Positions 44,501 through 57,256 are shown, counted from the first letter of the stretch. The stretch: DNA of 64,000 bases from Symbiodinium microadriaticum (GCA_001939145.1 LSRX01000487.1:294940-358939); one strand, 5' to 3'. Translations and numbers: made by a program. The notes: generated by a model not told the origin, from the letters alone.

Positions 44501-46308
44501 TGCGTGTCTGTCTGTCTGTCTGTCTGTCCGTCCGTCCGTCCGTCCGTCCGTCCGTCCGTCTGTCTGTGTCTGTCTGTGTCTGTCTGTGTCTGTGTGTGTC
44601 TGTGTCTGTCTGTGTCTGTCTGTGTCTGTCTGTGTCTGTCTGTGTCTGTCTGTCTGTGTCTGTCTGTGTCTGTCTGTGTCTGTCTGTGTCTGTCTGTGTC
44701 TGTCTGTGTCTGTCTGTGTCTGTCTGTGTCTGTCTGTGTCTGTCTGTGTCTGTCTGTGTCTGTCTGTGTCTGTCTGTGTCTGTCTGTGTCTGTCTGTGTC
44801 TGTCTGTGTCTGTCTGTGTCTGTCTGTGTCTGTCTGTGTCTGTCTGTGTCTGTCTGTGTCTGTCTGTGTCTGTCTGTGTCTGTCTGTGTCTGTCTGTGTC
44901 TGTCTGTGTCTGTCTGTGTCTGTCTGTGTCTGTCTGTGTCTGTCTGTGTCTGTCTGTGTCTGTCTGTGTCTGTCTGTGTCTGTCTGTGTCTGTCTGTGTC
45001 TGTCTGTGTCTGTCTGTGTCTGTCTGTGTCTGTCTGTGTCTGTCTGTGTCTGTCTGTGTCTGTCTGTGTCTGTCTGTGTCTGTCTGTGTCTGTCTGTGTC
45101 TGTCTGTGTCTGTCTGTGTCTGTCTGTGTCTGTCTGTGTCTGTCTGTGTCTGTCTGTGTCTGTCTGTGTCTGTCTGTGTCTGTCTGTGTCTGTCTGTGTC
45201 TGTCTGTGTCTGTCTGTGTCTGTCTGTGTCTGTCTGTGTCTGTCTGTGTCTGTCTGTGTCTGTCTGTGTCTGTCTGTGTCTGTCTGTGTCTGTCTGTGTC
45301 TGTCTGTGTCTGTCTGTGTCTGTCTGTGTCTGTCTGTGTCTGTCTGTGTCTGTCTGTGTCTGTCTGTGTCTGTCTGTGTCTGTCTGTGTCTGTCTGTGTC
45401 TGTCTGTGTCTGTCTGTGTCTGTCTGTGTCTGTCTGTGTCTGTCTGTGTCTGTCTGTGTCTGTCTGTGTCTGTCTGTGTCTGTCTGTGTCTGTCTGTGTC
45501 TGTCTGTGTCTGTCTGTGTCTGTCTGTGTCTGTCTGTGTCTGTCTGTGTCTGTCTGTGTCTGTCTGTGTCTGTCTGTGTCTGTCTGTGTCTGTCTGTGTC
45601 TGTCTGTGTCTGTCTGTGTCTGTCTGTGTCTGTCTGTGTCTGTCTGTGTCTGTCTGTGTCTGTCTGTGTCTGTCTGTGTCTGTCTGTGTCTGTCTGTGTC
45701 TGTCTGTGTCTGTCTGTGTCTGTCTGTGTCTGTCTGTGTCTGTCTGTGTCTGTCTGTGTCTGTCTGTGTCTGTCTGTGTCTGTCTGTGTCTGTCTGTGTC
45801 TGTCTGTGTCTGTCTGTGTCTGTCTGTGTCTGTCTGTGTCTGTCTGTGTCTGTCTGTGTCTGTCTGTGTCTGTCTGTGTCTGTCTGTGTCTGTCTGTGTC
45901 TGTCTGTGTCTGTCTGTGTCTGTCTGTGTCTGTCTGTGTCTGTCTGTGTCTGTCTGTGTCTGTCTGTGTCTGTCTGTGTCTGTCTGTGTCTGTCTGTGTC
46001 TGTCTGTGTCTGTCTGTGTCTGTCTGTGTCTGTCTGTGTCTGTCTGTGTCTGTCTGTGTCTGTCTGTGTCTGTCTGTGTCTGTCTGTGTCTGTCTGTGTC
46101 TGTCTGTGTCTGTCTGTGTCTGTCTGTGTCTGTCTGTGTCTGTCTGTGTCTGTCTGTGTCTGTCTGTGTCTGTCTGTGTCTGTCTGTGTCTGTCTGTGTC
46201 TGTCTGTGTCTGTCTGTGTCTGTCTGTGTCTGTCTGTGTCTGTCTGTGTCTGTCTGTGTCTGTCTGTGTCTGTCTGTGTCTGTCTGTGTCTGTCTGTGTC
46301 TGTCTGTN
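44501..46308. repeat. Large 10-bp satellite (TGTCTGTGTC)n, about 166 copies
   Basis: It starts with CTGT and CCGT tetranucleotide runs (44501-44562) and irregular TGTC words, then from about 44651 becomes essentially identical TGTCTGTGTC units to an unresolved base at 46308. Because 10 is not a multiple of 3, every phase is read and the long frames on both strands are artefacts. Confidence 0.98.
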
Positions 46309-47679
46309 TGGGTGGGTTTGTAAGTTTTGCCTTTCTGCCTGGAATGAGGGCCGGCCACCGTCACAGAGTGCACCTTCGAGACCGCCGAAACAGAAAGCGT
46401 CGACTATGTCAGAAGTCACGTCAGCCGCAGGCTTAGACAATTTGTCGTGGGCATCATCTCCAGTCAGACGCGCAGGAAGATCTGAAAGTCATGCGATACC
46501 TCGCCACTAAACCTCGACTCGACCTTGTACACATGTATGTGGACAGGACCAGTCTTAGATGATTCGCTCTAAATAATTATTCGGATGACAGTGACATCCG
46601 CCGTTCAGAAGAGCCAGTCTTGTTAAGGGTGGAGATGCTCAGCGGCCTGGCAGCAACAGATGAGCCAGTTTTCCAATCTTCGCCAAAAGATGTGGGCTAG
46701 TAGGGCCTAGCCTGAGGCGAGCCGTTTGAAGCAACCAAGCTCTGAGCCTGCAGCCTTCATGTGCCATATGGAGGTCCAGCCCAAAGGGAGACGGTGGGGG
46801 TCGCGCTCGACGCCTGTCCCTCATCCCTGCAGGACAGGCGTGGGAGCTTTATAACGACATCACATATGTTGTGCCACAGCTTGTCTGCTGGGTTTGAATT
46901 ATTGAATTCTGCAGACCGTTTCAATGTAGTGCAGGGTCAATGTCTGTCCGTCCGAGTGCATGCTGGGCTGCGGATGCCCGAGCCTTTGGAGCTTTGTCTG
47001 TCTGTCTAGCGGGTCGATCCGGAGGGAACCGGAGGGGCGAAAACAGGGATCCGATAGAGTCTTTGTTTGAGGAAGTTGTCTTGTGCCTGTGTATGTGTGT
47101 GTGCTTGCCGTTGCTCTTGTCTGGCGTGTGAGGTTGCGTGTTGCAGGGAGGCACGTGTTTGCAGTGTCGTGTTTTGATAGGTGGGAGCTTGCAGATGTTG
47201 TCGTGTGCCGCAACAGTGCGACATGTTCACACTTGAAGCTGTGTGGCTGAAGCACAGTGATCGTTGTTTTTGCCGGCGTGTAGACCGGGAGCAGAGTGCG
47301 GGAGCCGCCCTGATTTTCGATCTCCCGCCCGCCCTTGCCCGGTCGAAAATCTGGGCAGGGGTCACCGTTTGTCAGCGAGAGGCTGATAGGGGATTGCGGC
47401 TGATGCATCGTTTGTCAGCTCTTAGGCTGATGTTTCATGTTGGCTCAGAAAGTCCTTTAGCCATGCGGTCAGTGTAGATTCTGGCTGTACTTACCACCAC
47501 CTTTCAAAAAGAGAGAGCGTTTGCACGCAGTGGTCTTGCTCTTGGTTTGTCTTCAGGGGTTGGTTTCCCTGTTGTGTTCAGGGTCCGGACTCGGTAGGAT
47601 CCCTCTGCCTATCATCTGCGTTTTTGTGTGTTTGTCTTGATTTTCTGTTGTGTCTCTGACGCTTGGTCTGTCGTCTGGC

Positions 47680-47712
<33 letters not shown>

Positions 47713-48268
47713 GACGCTGGCTCTGTCTCTGTCTCCCGCCGACTCCCTGTGGCCGGTAGCTGCAACTATCACAGCCTCTCTGTGTTCAACCAGAGGCAGT
47801 TGAATGACTTTGAATTGGCGGTTGCTTGCATTGGCAATAGGATGGCCATATGCGTCACCGCAGAGTATCACATTCCATGAGCCTCGAGATGCAAGTCCAA
47901 GCTTCAACCCGGTGTCAGGTCAAAGCAGGAACTGGTGCGAGATCACCCCCCCCTTTTGCAATGGCAGCGGTATGCGGTGAAGACGGGTTGGGTGGGTACT
48001 CGTACTGTGTTTGTGCACATGAACATAGACAAGCATAAATGTAGTCTTACTTACGTGCAGTCACTGACAGAAAGACCAGCTTTGGGCCGGCCTGCCACGT
48101 TCGTAAACTCCTAGCCAAACCTGTAGATAGGGCGCGGATGGCTGTGCCGCTCGTCAAGTCATGTCAAGCAATGTAAATTAAAATTGTTAAAGCCATACTA
48201 ATATCAGGCCCAAGCGCTTAGAATTGCAACACTGAAGCCTTTGTGTCTGAATCCCTCGCCTTGTCTGA
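46309..48268. other. No recognised gene
   Basis: Mixed sequence. A (CT)n run lies at 47690-47713. 47311-47352 holds a short inverted repeat, GATTTTCGA with TCGAAAATC. Confidence 0.4.
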
Positions 48269-48472
48269 ATGCGATCCTCTGTGAAGCTTTTGTCCCAGAA
48301 GTTGTTTCGCCCCGGCTTTGTAGCAGGACAGCTGCAACGCCAACTCTCATTTGCGGACGAGTCGCTGGACGAGCTTGTTTCACATATCCGCGCAGAGGAA
48401 CCGCAATTGGATTGGCTCGATGCCCGGCGAAAGGCGCACGAGAAGTGCACCAATCGACAGCACTATGTATAG
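48269..48472 (+). CDS. Small protein-like frame, unrecognised
   Basis: 67 codons from an ATG at 48269 to a TAG. Residues 24-55 (QRQLSFADESLDELVSHIR, then AEEPQLDWLDARRKAH) are acidic, amphipathic and protein-like, unlike nearby frames. It could be a small gene or one exon. No family is recognised and no flanking gene supports it. Confidence 0.2.
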   Translation: MRSSVKLLSQKLFRPGFVAGQLQRQLSFADESLDELVSHIRAEEPQLDWLDARRKAHEKCTNRQHYV

Positions 48473-51400
48473 CATGCGGTTGCCAAGGAAGACTTTTGGA
48501 ACCGCGTGCTCGTGGGAACGCCTCCCACCGAGTGCCGGAACTTGTCTACGCGCTCCATTGGCTACTGGGTGCGCCCACAAAGGGATTTCAGACCGGGCTA
48601 AAGGGCGAGAAGCAATAGTTTATAGGGCCGACCAAAAATGCAGAGCTGGCGGGAATGAGATCTCATCCTGCTAATTAGGAATTGCTAGTGATTGCCAGTG
48701 CCTGTCTCAGATCGGACTTTTCAATCGATGGCAAGCCATGGGTTCATGGACTCTCGGCCAAATATAATTCAGACCATCACCCCACGAGGTGAAGCCTTTT
48801 GAAAGCAGATGCATTTTCCATTATACAACTTGAAGTTTGATGGTTTGTATGGCAGGTTGTCATATGCTATGGTGAGGCACGGGTTTGAAGTTCAACATCC
48901 CATCCACTCTCATCCGAGGAAGCCAGGCAGTGCACCGAAGCCTCGTGGCGTAATTGCTGTGTCCATCGATTATGCATTCTTGCTTTTGAGATTGGCACAT
49001 TTCACAGAGTCATTGCATGTTCGCTGTCGGGGCTCCGGCTCATTGAAATTGCTCGAACATGCGCCGTGAGTGGCGTATAGGAACTCAGAAAGTCCAACTG
49101 ACTCAGATAGATCCTGTCGTTTTCTTGCTGCGGCAGTGGCTGTCTAGTGTCAGTTGCACACGCGGGATCGACCAAGATTCATGGATGCGTACGAGCTGCA
49201 AGAGTTGCTCTCCGTTGCCATGCCGATTCTTTGCTTGACTTTGCTGATTGACCTTTGGGTTCGTGGAGCTCATGAGTAAGCTACACTCCGGCACTCACTG
49301 CTTCACCGTGTGATCCGGTCAGTTCAGTTACCCAGTAGGTTCAGGTCCACTCGTAGCTCAGAGACGTCTTCGCTACAAGGAAAGCCCTTGAATGGGTCAA
49401 GCTCTTCGATCCTCCTGCGTATGCGCAGATTCAGACCACCAGGCCAGGTCAAGCAAAGCATGCGAAACTGGAAGCCACAGACTCCTTCGCAGTTCAGATC
49501 CACGCTGAAAGAGCTGAAACACAAACTCGCCCGCGAGTGCCTTCCCACAGCATCTTGCGAGGTCAGCGATGGACCACAAGAAGGTGAAGGTCTTGGTTCC
49601 TGCATTTCTAACATGTGGCATCTTCCTGTCAACCACGATCTCCAAGAGGCAAAAGATCCGGTTCTTGCTGCCTGGACTTGCTTGGCGGGCAAGCTGAAGT
49701 AGCGAGCCATAACACCATAGCATAGGACCATACGATGTACATGATCAGTGTGGCAGAGTCGAGGCTGGGTATGTTCGACGAGAATGACAGCCAGACGTTT
49801 GAGTCTTCCGAATTTGTGGAGATGATTCTTGGTCTGAGCTTGTGTCAAGAAGTACCTCAAATGTGAGGTTTATAGGACTGGAGACTTGATCTGCTGACAT
49901 CTTGTTTTGCTCACGCCATGGACCAAAGTGAGTGGCACACCCTGTTTTCAGGATCTCCTCTTTCTTCTATGGCATGGCCTGTGCCTTCGCACTCCTGGAC
50001 TTTCCAGGCGTTGCTCCGAAGAGCCTCATCGGCCATTGTCAAAGACATCGTGTTCCTTGTTCTTGCCATGTTTCGAACCTATGTTGCCAACTTTGCTGGG
50101 ACATCCAAGGCCGAGTGTGCGCCAGAATTTGGGAAAACATCTGTTCGACCGCGTGGTGAAGGGTGCCTGTTGCAGGGTGCCGTTCTGGGAAGTTCCCTGG
50201 TATACAATCTGAGATACGGGACATTTGCGACTGACTCCCCTGACCTGACCTGGCAGCGAGACACTGTCAAATCATGTCGATGGGCTAGCGGCCCAGCGGC
50301 TGTTCGCAGCAAGGCGAAGAAGATCAAAGCTGAAGATTCAGCACCGCTGTGGCTCATTGAAGAGTCACCTGCCTGCTAAAGATCTAAAAAGCTTTGGGTG
50401 ATGGTGTGGAAGGTGCGATGTGGTGACCCATGTCTGTGGGGACAGGACGGGGTTGTCGCGTGCTTCAACCCACCGACTATGCACACAGTAAGCGGTAAAC
50501 TCTGCTAGGAGCATAGCATACTTGAAAGAAATGTCAGCTGCCTCGGAAGTAGTGCGTACATGATCTGTCTGTCGCATGTTTGTCACAACCCCTTTGTCAT
50601 CAACCAACTCAGACGCCCCACCCCCGACCCTGAGATTTTTCAACAGATGCCTCAAGTTTTCTGGGTAATGTGCAGGTTGTTCATTGAGGTGCCTCTGAAT
50701 TCGCAGGTTTTTAAAAACTTTTCGGTTTTTAATAAAATCTTGCGGCTTGAGGAAATGTGAGTATAAATGGAGTGTGTTACAATGTTTTTCGGTTCTTAAT
50801 AAAATCTCTTGGTTTGTTTAAGACAGGTTCGTTCAACCATTTTCTGGCTTCATCAGGGGGCCGAGAACTGTTTACAAACCCTCTTTGAACGGCTTTTGGC
50901 GAGGGTGGGGCTTCCAAGTTCACTGGCAACTTTGTCCGTCATCGCTGCCTTGCTTCATGCTGCCACAGACTGTGCAGAAGAACTGGAGTAGAAAGCAAAC
51001 GATGAGAATTGCAGTCGTGTGCATCAGAGGTGGTTCTTGGGTGAGACTGGAGACCCTCTCTCTGCTCCGTTTGCTATGCTGCTGGAACGGTTTTCGACGC
51101 GTGGCTTGGAAGATGATCCGGAGTTCTTCGAGGATGAGGACTGCCGCGGCCAGACAACCTGCACAAGCCCTACCAACTCCAGCCGGCTGGAAAGTTGTCT
51201 GCCCAGCTTGCAGGAAAGAAGGTTCAAGCTGTCCCACACTAGTCCAGTGGAGCCGCCGTTGGAGACGGCAGCCTCCCTGGACTCAAGCTCCTCAGCGCAA
51301 GCAGCGAATGCAGGGTTCAAAAAATTACTTTTCACTGCAAGGAGGAAAGTGTGGTGCTTTCGGCATACCGCAGGGTGCCTGGTAGGAGGTTCTTGGACTT

Positions 51401-54400
51401 GCTGTTGTCGGCAAATTCGCTGCCCACTTGCACGGCAATGACTAACAAAGGCTTTCTCCGCCGTGGTGAGATAGGCCGTCGAGTTGTTCTCGCTGCTTTT
51501 GAGAGGGAGAACCAACTTGACATAAACTTTGCGCACAGCCGTGCCCGAGGTGCAGCATGGCACCTGCGATTTAGGCTGTAGGCCTTTGTAGTCCAAGCAC
51601 TACCAGTTGTCGGATTCGGAAACAGACAGCTTTTAGGAAGGACTAGTGAAGATTCATGTTGAGAAAACTTGACAAAGCCGCTTGGCGGACCAACTGGATG
51701 AAAACGTGAGTTTGCAGGCCTGGTGCGGAAAGTGTATGACGAGTGCGAGAGGCAGCGTGATTTCTCGTTATCTCATGCAGATGTCGGGCGCCACCCGGTT
51801 GCACAAAAGGTGATGGCTGCAGTGCTACTAAGACCAGGGATAGTGGAATGGCGTAGACCTCCCATCCAATTGTGTGCCTGCGCCCTGCATTTGATGAGAT
51901 GGAGCGAGTCTTTGCGAGGTGCACTTGGGGAGCTCATCCCTCCAGATCTATGGTGCAACCGAATCGCACGAGGTCCCATGTTCGGAGCGCCGGAGCATGC
52001 ATGCGTGTCTGAGAGACGAACGCACACGTGTGTAGAGAATCGTGTTACCACATTGGCATATTTGGCTATGCCTGCCCCATACAGCAGTTGTTGCAGTCTA
52101 GGACAGCAAAACCAGCCGTCAAGCCCAATTCGATCAGAAAAGCAAGCCAAGGCGGCAAAATATCAGTTCTAACTGCCGTAAACGAGCTGGGGCCGCTTCC
52201 TGCACAGGCAGCAGGACAGGATGAATGATATTGAAAAGCAGCAGCTTTGCATTCACAACTGAGGTTTGGAAGAGATGGAACGAGTGCGTGGGGTGGGCCA
52301 GATGCTTGCATCGATTGTCATCAGCGGTACAACGATGCCGACACTGTTTGGACAGAAGAGAGGCCAAAGCAAGAAATCGTATGTAGCGGCATTGCAATCG
52401 CTTTGGCAGAGGACGTCATAGCTTTCCTGATGTGCTGTGCCGTGGTAGTTGTCCAAATAATCTGAAAATGTGGGACACCAGCACATTCTTCGGCGCTGGT
52501 CCAAGAGGCCTTGCTATCGCTTCAGCTTGTAAGAGCGTGGGTCCATGTTGTCAGTTTGAGCTTTGTTCACTGCACTTAGGAAGACCAGCTTACCGCTCTT
52601 CCTCAAAAAGGTGTGCCCTAACGCGAAGCCTCGCCACCTCCGCATGTTCCAGACTTGGATGAAGGAGCCGCTTAAACCGCAGAAATGTGTTACAGTCCGC
52701 AGTCATACCCGTTTGCAAAACGACCTAAGTGAGTGAGTTGTTTAGGCAAGTTTAACCATGATCAACCCTTGACAACAAAGAGGTGGATTGGTTGAAGTGG
52801 TTTGCTGACATGCAGTAGTCGTGTTAGCTGCCGATTCCCAGCTGATGCCGGGCTCCAAAAAGTTTAACCATGATCCCGGTTCTTCTTGCCGGGGCTGTGA
52901 GGTTGGATCACATAGAGGATCTCAAAGTGCAATCAGCGACGTCTCGCCGCATGCAGCAGCATTTCGAAAGTTTCTCAGCTGCAGATCACATTCGCTCGGT
53001 GTGACTGATGCACGGTCTGCCTCATTCAGGTTATGTCGCCCGGCCAATATTGCCGGCGCGTGTTCGGCAAGAGTTGCTGGAAGAGTTTGAGAGTCTTGCC
53101 TACGCCTCAAGCGAGGCCAGGAACGGGTGCAGTAGTCGATTCAGCGAACGGTACTGTAATGTGAGGATAGGTGAAGAGGGGTTTGGGGAAAAGGCTGGGC
53201 CTGTATCGTCTACTCTACCGTGCCCATTGGCCGGATACACAGCATGCTCCAATTAGCATGTGTCCTGCTTTGATGAAGACCTGGTCAACGTGACCGAAGT
53301 GTTGAGCGACATCTCGTCATGAGAAGCCGAATATCCTCCTCTTGCAGCCTTTGCACAGGAACGAGTTATGCAAGATGCCTTGCGCAAGAAATTCTTCGAT
53401 AGAGGCTCAAGGGTGACCAAGGACACCATTTGCCCGTTGCTTCTCTACGATGTCGAATCTTTTCGTCTGCTGTCGTGAATGTCGTCCAGGCCCGTTCAAT
53501 AGACAGTTTGCAGCTATCAAGCCGTCGCACGAGCCCCGAATGTGCTAGGAGGATTACCTTGCTGCCATGTGCCCGACGGAGTTTCGGCACAAGGAAGGCA
53601 GCTTGGATGCCGATTCGGTCTCGTGCAAGATCAACGCAGAATACGTGCAGGAAGCGACCTTGCGGCGGCCATTGAACCAATCCGCAAACGTTTCAGGGTT
53701 GTTTTGGGCCCTTCGCGATAAGCCTACAGCAGCAACCGGCACCCCCTTCTCAAAACTTCCTACGGCTATGCGGCGTATCTTTGAGACGACTCTGCTCAGG
53801 CAACCCGGCCATCTATCAGGCCGTAGGCCTGTGGAGCTTGCCGAGTGGCTAGAGCGGCTAGAGTCTAGAATTCCTCGCGTATGCCAGCCATTGCTGTTCT
53901 GCTTCTGTGGTCATAGGCCAGCTGCTGAGTGCTTGGGCTGCAGTTTCTCTTTCGAGCAATTCGGGTTCGATGTGCTTTTCGCCGACGGAGAACCGAACTT
54001 TGCCAAGCACCTTGGCCGATTTGGGTTCGTTGTACCGAGGAATGCAGGTGGTTAAAGTGGAGGAGGCCCTCTCGCAGAAGGCTCGATGTGTGTCAGGTTG
54101 GCAGCTGCTTTGACTGACTGTCCTGCACATGATGAGGAGGCTTTGTTTGCAAAGAGTGGTGAAGTTCCGATTACGAGGCGGGCCGGATTTGTAGCACAAG
54201 GATGTGGTGGACACTGGTGGCGTCGCTGTGCAAGTCTTCACACGCGCTCGTACGTGTGTACGCAAAAGCCTCAGAACAGGGAACCAGTGACGAGAAGTTT
54301 CCACCTGTAACCAGAGAGGATACCTTGCCGAGCAGGCTTGCGACAACGATCCTTCGACGGAGAACTGTCCTTCAACTAGTTACGTTCTGATTTTCATTTT

Positions 54401-54730
54401 GGATTCCTCATTCAGTAGGCCAAGATCTGAACGGTTGTGCCTGCCGCTTGGCCATGTAGGCCAATGTAGGCACTTGATGATAACTTGATTAGGCTTGTTG
54501 CATACCTGGTCACCACCGGTTTTGCTTGCTTTGCATGCTCAGAGACTCAAAGACTTCATGTGACAGCTTAGTGTGAGCCCACAGGAGGAAGTTCATCAAG
54601 CACTCGGTTCCAGATAATCACTGGGCCTTGTGGAACAAAGCTTTCGATGCTTTCGAGAGCGGCACAGGCAAAGGACTGGACGGGACAGCGCAGTCAGAGT
54701 ATAATATTCTGTGCCCATGGGCCTTTGTAT
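48473..54730. other. Gene-poor stretch
   Basis: No motif was recognised. A duplicated TTTTCGGTT-TTAATAAAATCT block lies at 50717-50743 and 50781-50805. Short frames elsewhere (for example 49907-50379, 53567-54055) have no protein-like features that I can support. Confidence 0.4.
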
Positions 54731-54750
54731 TGTCATGGGAGCGCTATGTT

Positions 54751-55160
54751 TGTTAGTATGCATGCATGCATGCATGAACGTCGGCAGTGTGGCAGGTTGT
54801 AGAGTAGGCAGGCAGGGAAGCGGGCAGGCAGGCAGGTACCAGTAGGCAGGCTAGGCAGGTACTGTGTATGGATGGATGGACGGATGAATGAATGAATGGA
54901 TGTAACGTAGGTATGTATGTATGTATGTATGTATGGAAGCAATGTATCCGATGTAAGTATGTAAAACCTCGCAAGTGTATGAATGCCTGGCATGATATAT
55001 GTGTATGTGTGAATGCCCGTCGATGTATCTATGTCAATGTATGTGACTCGATGCAGGTCCACCAATGTACATACGACCAGCAATATATAAATAGATGAAG
55101 ATAAATAAATAAATAAATAAATGAATAAATAAATAAATAATATATATATATATATACACA
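54751..55160. repeat. Tetranucleotide-rich tract (GCAG, GGAT, TATG, AAAT) ending in (TA)n
   Basis: Successive short arrays: GCATGCAT, GCAGGCAG, GGATGGAT, TATGTATG (about 54913-54933), AAATAAAT (about 55102-55140) and TATATATA (55140-55155). Confidence 0.9.
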
Positions 55161-55262
55161 CATTCGCCAGCGTATATCAGCCAATGATTTGTTCAGGCAG
55201 CAATATCTATGTCAAACTTGTCAATGCGTTTCAGTCATGGCAAGTCACTCACTGTATGTTTN

Positions 55263-55330
<68 letters not shown>

Positions 55331-55338
55331 TTACTACT
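55263..55338. repeat. (TAC)n microsatellite at the 3' side of LINE 2
   Basis: About 25 TAC triplets after an unresolved base at 55262, ending TACTATTACTACT. The ATT interruption sits in the last 13 bases and recurs at the other end of LINE 2. Confidence 0.95.
55326..55338. repeat. Target-site duplication, left copy
   Basis: TACTATTACTACT, identical to 63910-63922 and in the same orientation, immediately outside the LINE 2 sequence. Confidence 0.75.
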
Positions 55339-55888
55339 TTGGCTTTGGATTCGCGACGAACATCCCGGGGTCCGCCTCGCGTGCTAGCGAGCAAGCTCTG
55401 TGAGCTCGGCTGCATTGCAGCGTTATCTTAGATAACCTCGAGAATAAAGCTACACCCTGCGCCGCCCCTGGGGGCCAAGCACGCAGAAGCTCGAGCCGTA
55501 GCTCCGCAGCAGGTGCAGCAACCAAGAATATTAAAAGAACTGTGGAAGCGAGGGAAATGGAAAATTGGAACATTGGAACAGAATCAAGAGAATCCCAGGG
55601 CTCGGCGAGTAGAGTACAGTAGATACAGCTCGCATCCTGCAACTATTGGCGCTCAGCTGACACAAGCACTTGCCGTAGAAAGCGGATGTGAACCTCGAGG
55701 CCACACTAGCCTGCGTTTGCAGCAGCTCATCGCGCGAATGCACTGCCATCCAGGAGCCGGACAGACCAACCATACGCATGACCTCAGTTTGAAGAAATCC
55801 CACACTGCAGTCCACGTTACAGTATCGCCCTTTCCAACACCATGTCAGAGAGAGGACAACCTTTTGCATCGATCTTGCTCCAGCATGC
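55339..55888 (-). other. LINE 2 3' untranslated region
   Basis: No coding signal after the stop at 55889. The last 100 bases next to the microsatellite are GC-rich, and the terminus is the LINE part recognised at integration in related elements. Confidence 0.5.
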
Positions 55889-56806
55889 TCAGTCAAAATG
55901 TCCCAGCACGAAGCCCAGCTGCGCGAGGGTGCGAAGGTTTGCAACTGAGACCCTTCGAACCTGACCAATATGGTAAGCGATCAGCAACAGCCTAGTGCCA
56001 ACCCACGGAAGGCTGGCGTGCAAAGACTTAGGTGAAAAAGCAGTCGGCGCCGTCAGCTCCACAAGGTGGCCACGCGGCCCATTCGAACAAAGTTGCGATA
56101 GCCCCTCGGAGTCCTCCACGAACAGTCCCCCACCCAAGAACCGGGACATAGGCATGGCCAGGTTCTGCGAAGCACTGTGGTTAAACCTGTCTCGATGAGG
56201 CTGCGCAGAAACATTGAGCGTAAGAGTCACCGTGCTAAAATTCAAGGCATCATCCCAAGTGGAAACTATGCTCGTCAATACACACGTCACCCACGGATGG
56301 GACTTGGCAGTAAGAGTGAGGCCCGTCATTGGGCCGCGGTTCCATGCTCCCGTCGTGAACCTGTGGGGTTGCTGAGTGTACTCCTCATTTTGGTTCCATC
56401 GCAGATTCTTGTCCTAGGGCAACAATCGAGTCATGCGCAGAAGCTGCTGCCATCCGGCCTGACCATGGATCACCATGGAAAACGCAATGAGCTCAGCAGG
56501 ATCATCCGAGGGAAACGAAAGCTGGGCGGCTTGCGCACCTCTTACCAAGTACAGGTCACGCTGAAGAAACTCATACTTAAGATCCATCTCCACCGGCGTG
56601 AGAGCCCTGGCACCCGCGCAGTATACCCCATGATAGACATAGGACGGTTGCGTCACAAAAGGCGCAAGGATCGCTGAGCCGCGTGCTGCCTCCACACTGT
56701 TCTCCGGTGGAGACTCTTCATCATCCGAAGTGAGATCCAAGATGTCGCACTCCAGGGCAGGGCCGAGCAAGGAAACTGCAGCCTCCATGGTAAAAACTAC
56801 TCTCAA
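55889..56806 (-). pseudogene. 2OG-Fe(II) dioxygenase-like ORF (TET/JBP-like), with an in-frame TAG
   Basis: From the ATG at 56806 (or 56788) the frame runs to 55889 with one TAG at codon 131 (56414-56416). The N-terminal part is acidic (DLTSDDEESPP) and unrecognised. After the stop the frame stays open: TTGAWNRGPMTGL, then QPHRDRFNH with H204-x-D206, GGGLFVED about 22 residues on, distal H263 in PKSLHA, and R272 in GTRLLLIAY. HxD, a distal His 59 residues later and Arg 9 beyond it are the iron and 2-oxoglutarate ligands of this superfamily. The HRD...N, GG-L and H-x8-R pattern most resembles the TET/JBP group, which oxidises bases in DNA. Family assignment is by motif only. The TAG may be decay or a readthrough point. 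Confidence 0.5.
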
Positions 56807-57151
56807 TCCAAGTCACCCCGTCAAACTCCACTATCACAACCAGAGACATGTCAAAAGCAGGTCATAGAATGTTGTGCACACGGAGATGACAAGTGAGCTG
56901 CGAATGGCAAGTCGTGCCGCTGAAATATCCAATGCACAACATACATGCCTTCCGCGGTTGAAAGCAGAGCCATATTCTCGAGGCGCCGACACGAGCTGGC
57001 CCAGGATGCCCATGAGCGTCACACAGCACACCTCAGAGCAAGACCATCTGGAGCATCAACCAGTGCCCGCAGCAACTCAAGGCACTGCTGCCATGGATTC
57101 TGCAAGCTGCCCTAGTCGATCTGGGCACACCGAATTAAGGCTGCATCGGCG

Positions 57152-57256
57152 CTATGGGTTGGCGCGTTGCATCGAACGCTGCACTGCGCAAAAGATCGCA
57201 GCATAGCTCGAGGCGCCCACTGCAATCAACAGAAGCACGGCTATTGCCACTTCCAT
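57152..57256 (-). CDS. Possible 34-residue membrane peptide in LINE 2
   Basis: An ATG at 57256 opens MEVAIAVLLLIAVGASSYAA, a clear transmembrane helix, followed by a basic tail (QRSMQRANP) and TAG. It lies between the Gly-rich ORF and the dioxygenase-like ORF, where no longer protein is evident. It could be chance. Confidence 0.25.
   Translation of the reverse strand: MEVAIAVLLLIAVGASSYAAIFCAVQRSMQRANP

Noticed and set aside
44361..46510. Open frames of 585-670 codons on both strands
   Set aside because: Pure translation of the 10-bp satellite ([10 protein letters not shown] or TDRHRQTQ); not genes.
47311..47352. GATTTTCGA/TCGAAAATC inverted repeat as a terminator or RNA hairpin
   Set aside because: Nine-base arms are expected by chance in a window of this size.
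53405..53416. AGGCTCAAGG as another spliced-leader relic
   Set aside because: Only eight bases match and no gene follows.
55889..56329. Taking the ATG at 56329 as the true start of the dioxygenase-like protein
   Set aside because: The same frame upstream, back to the TAG at 56414, continues protein-like sequence (TTGAWNRGP), so the domain probably begins earlier.
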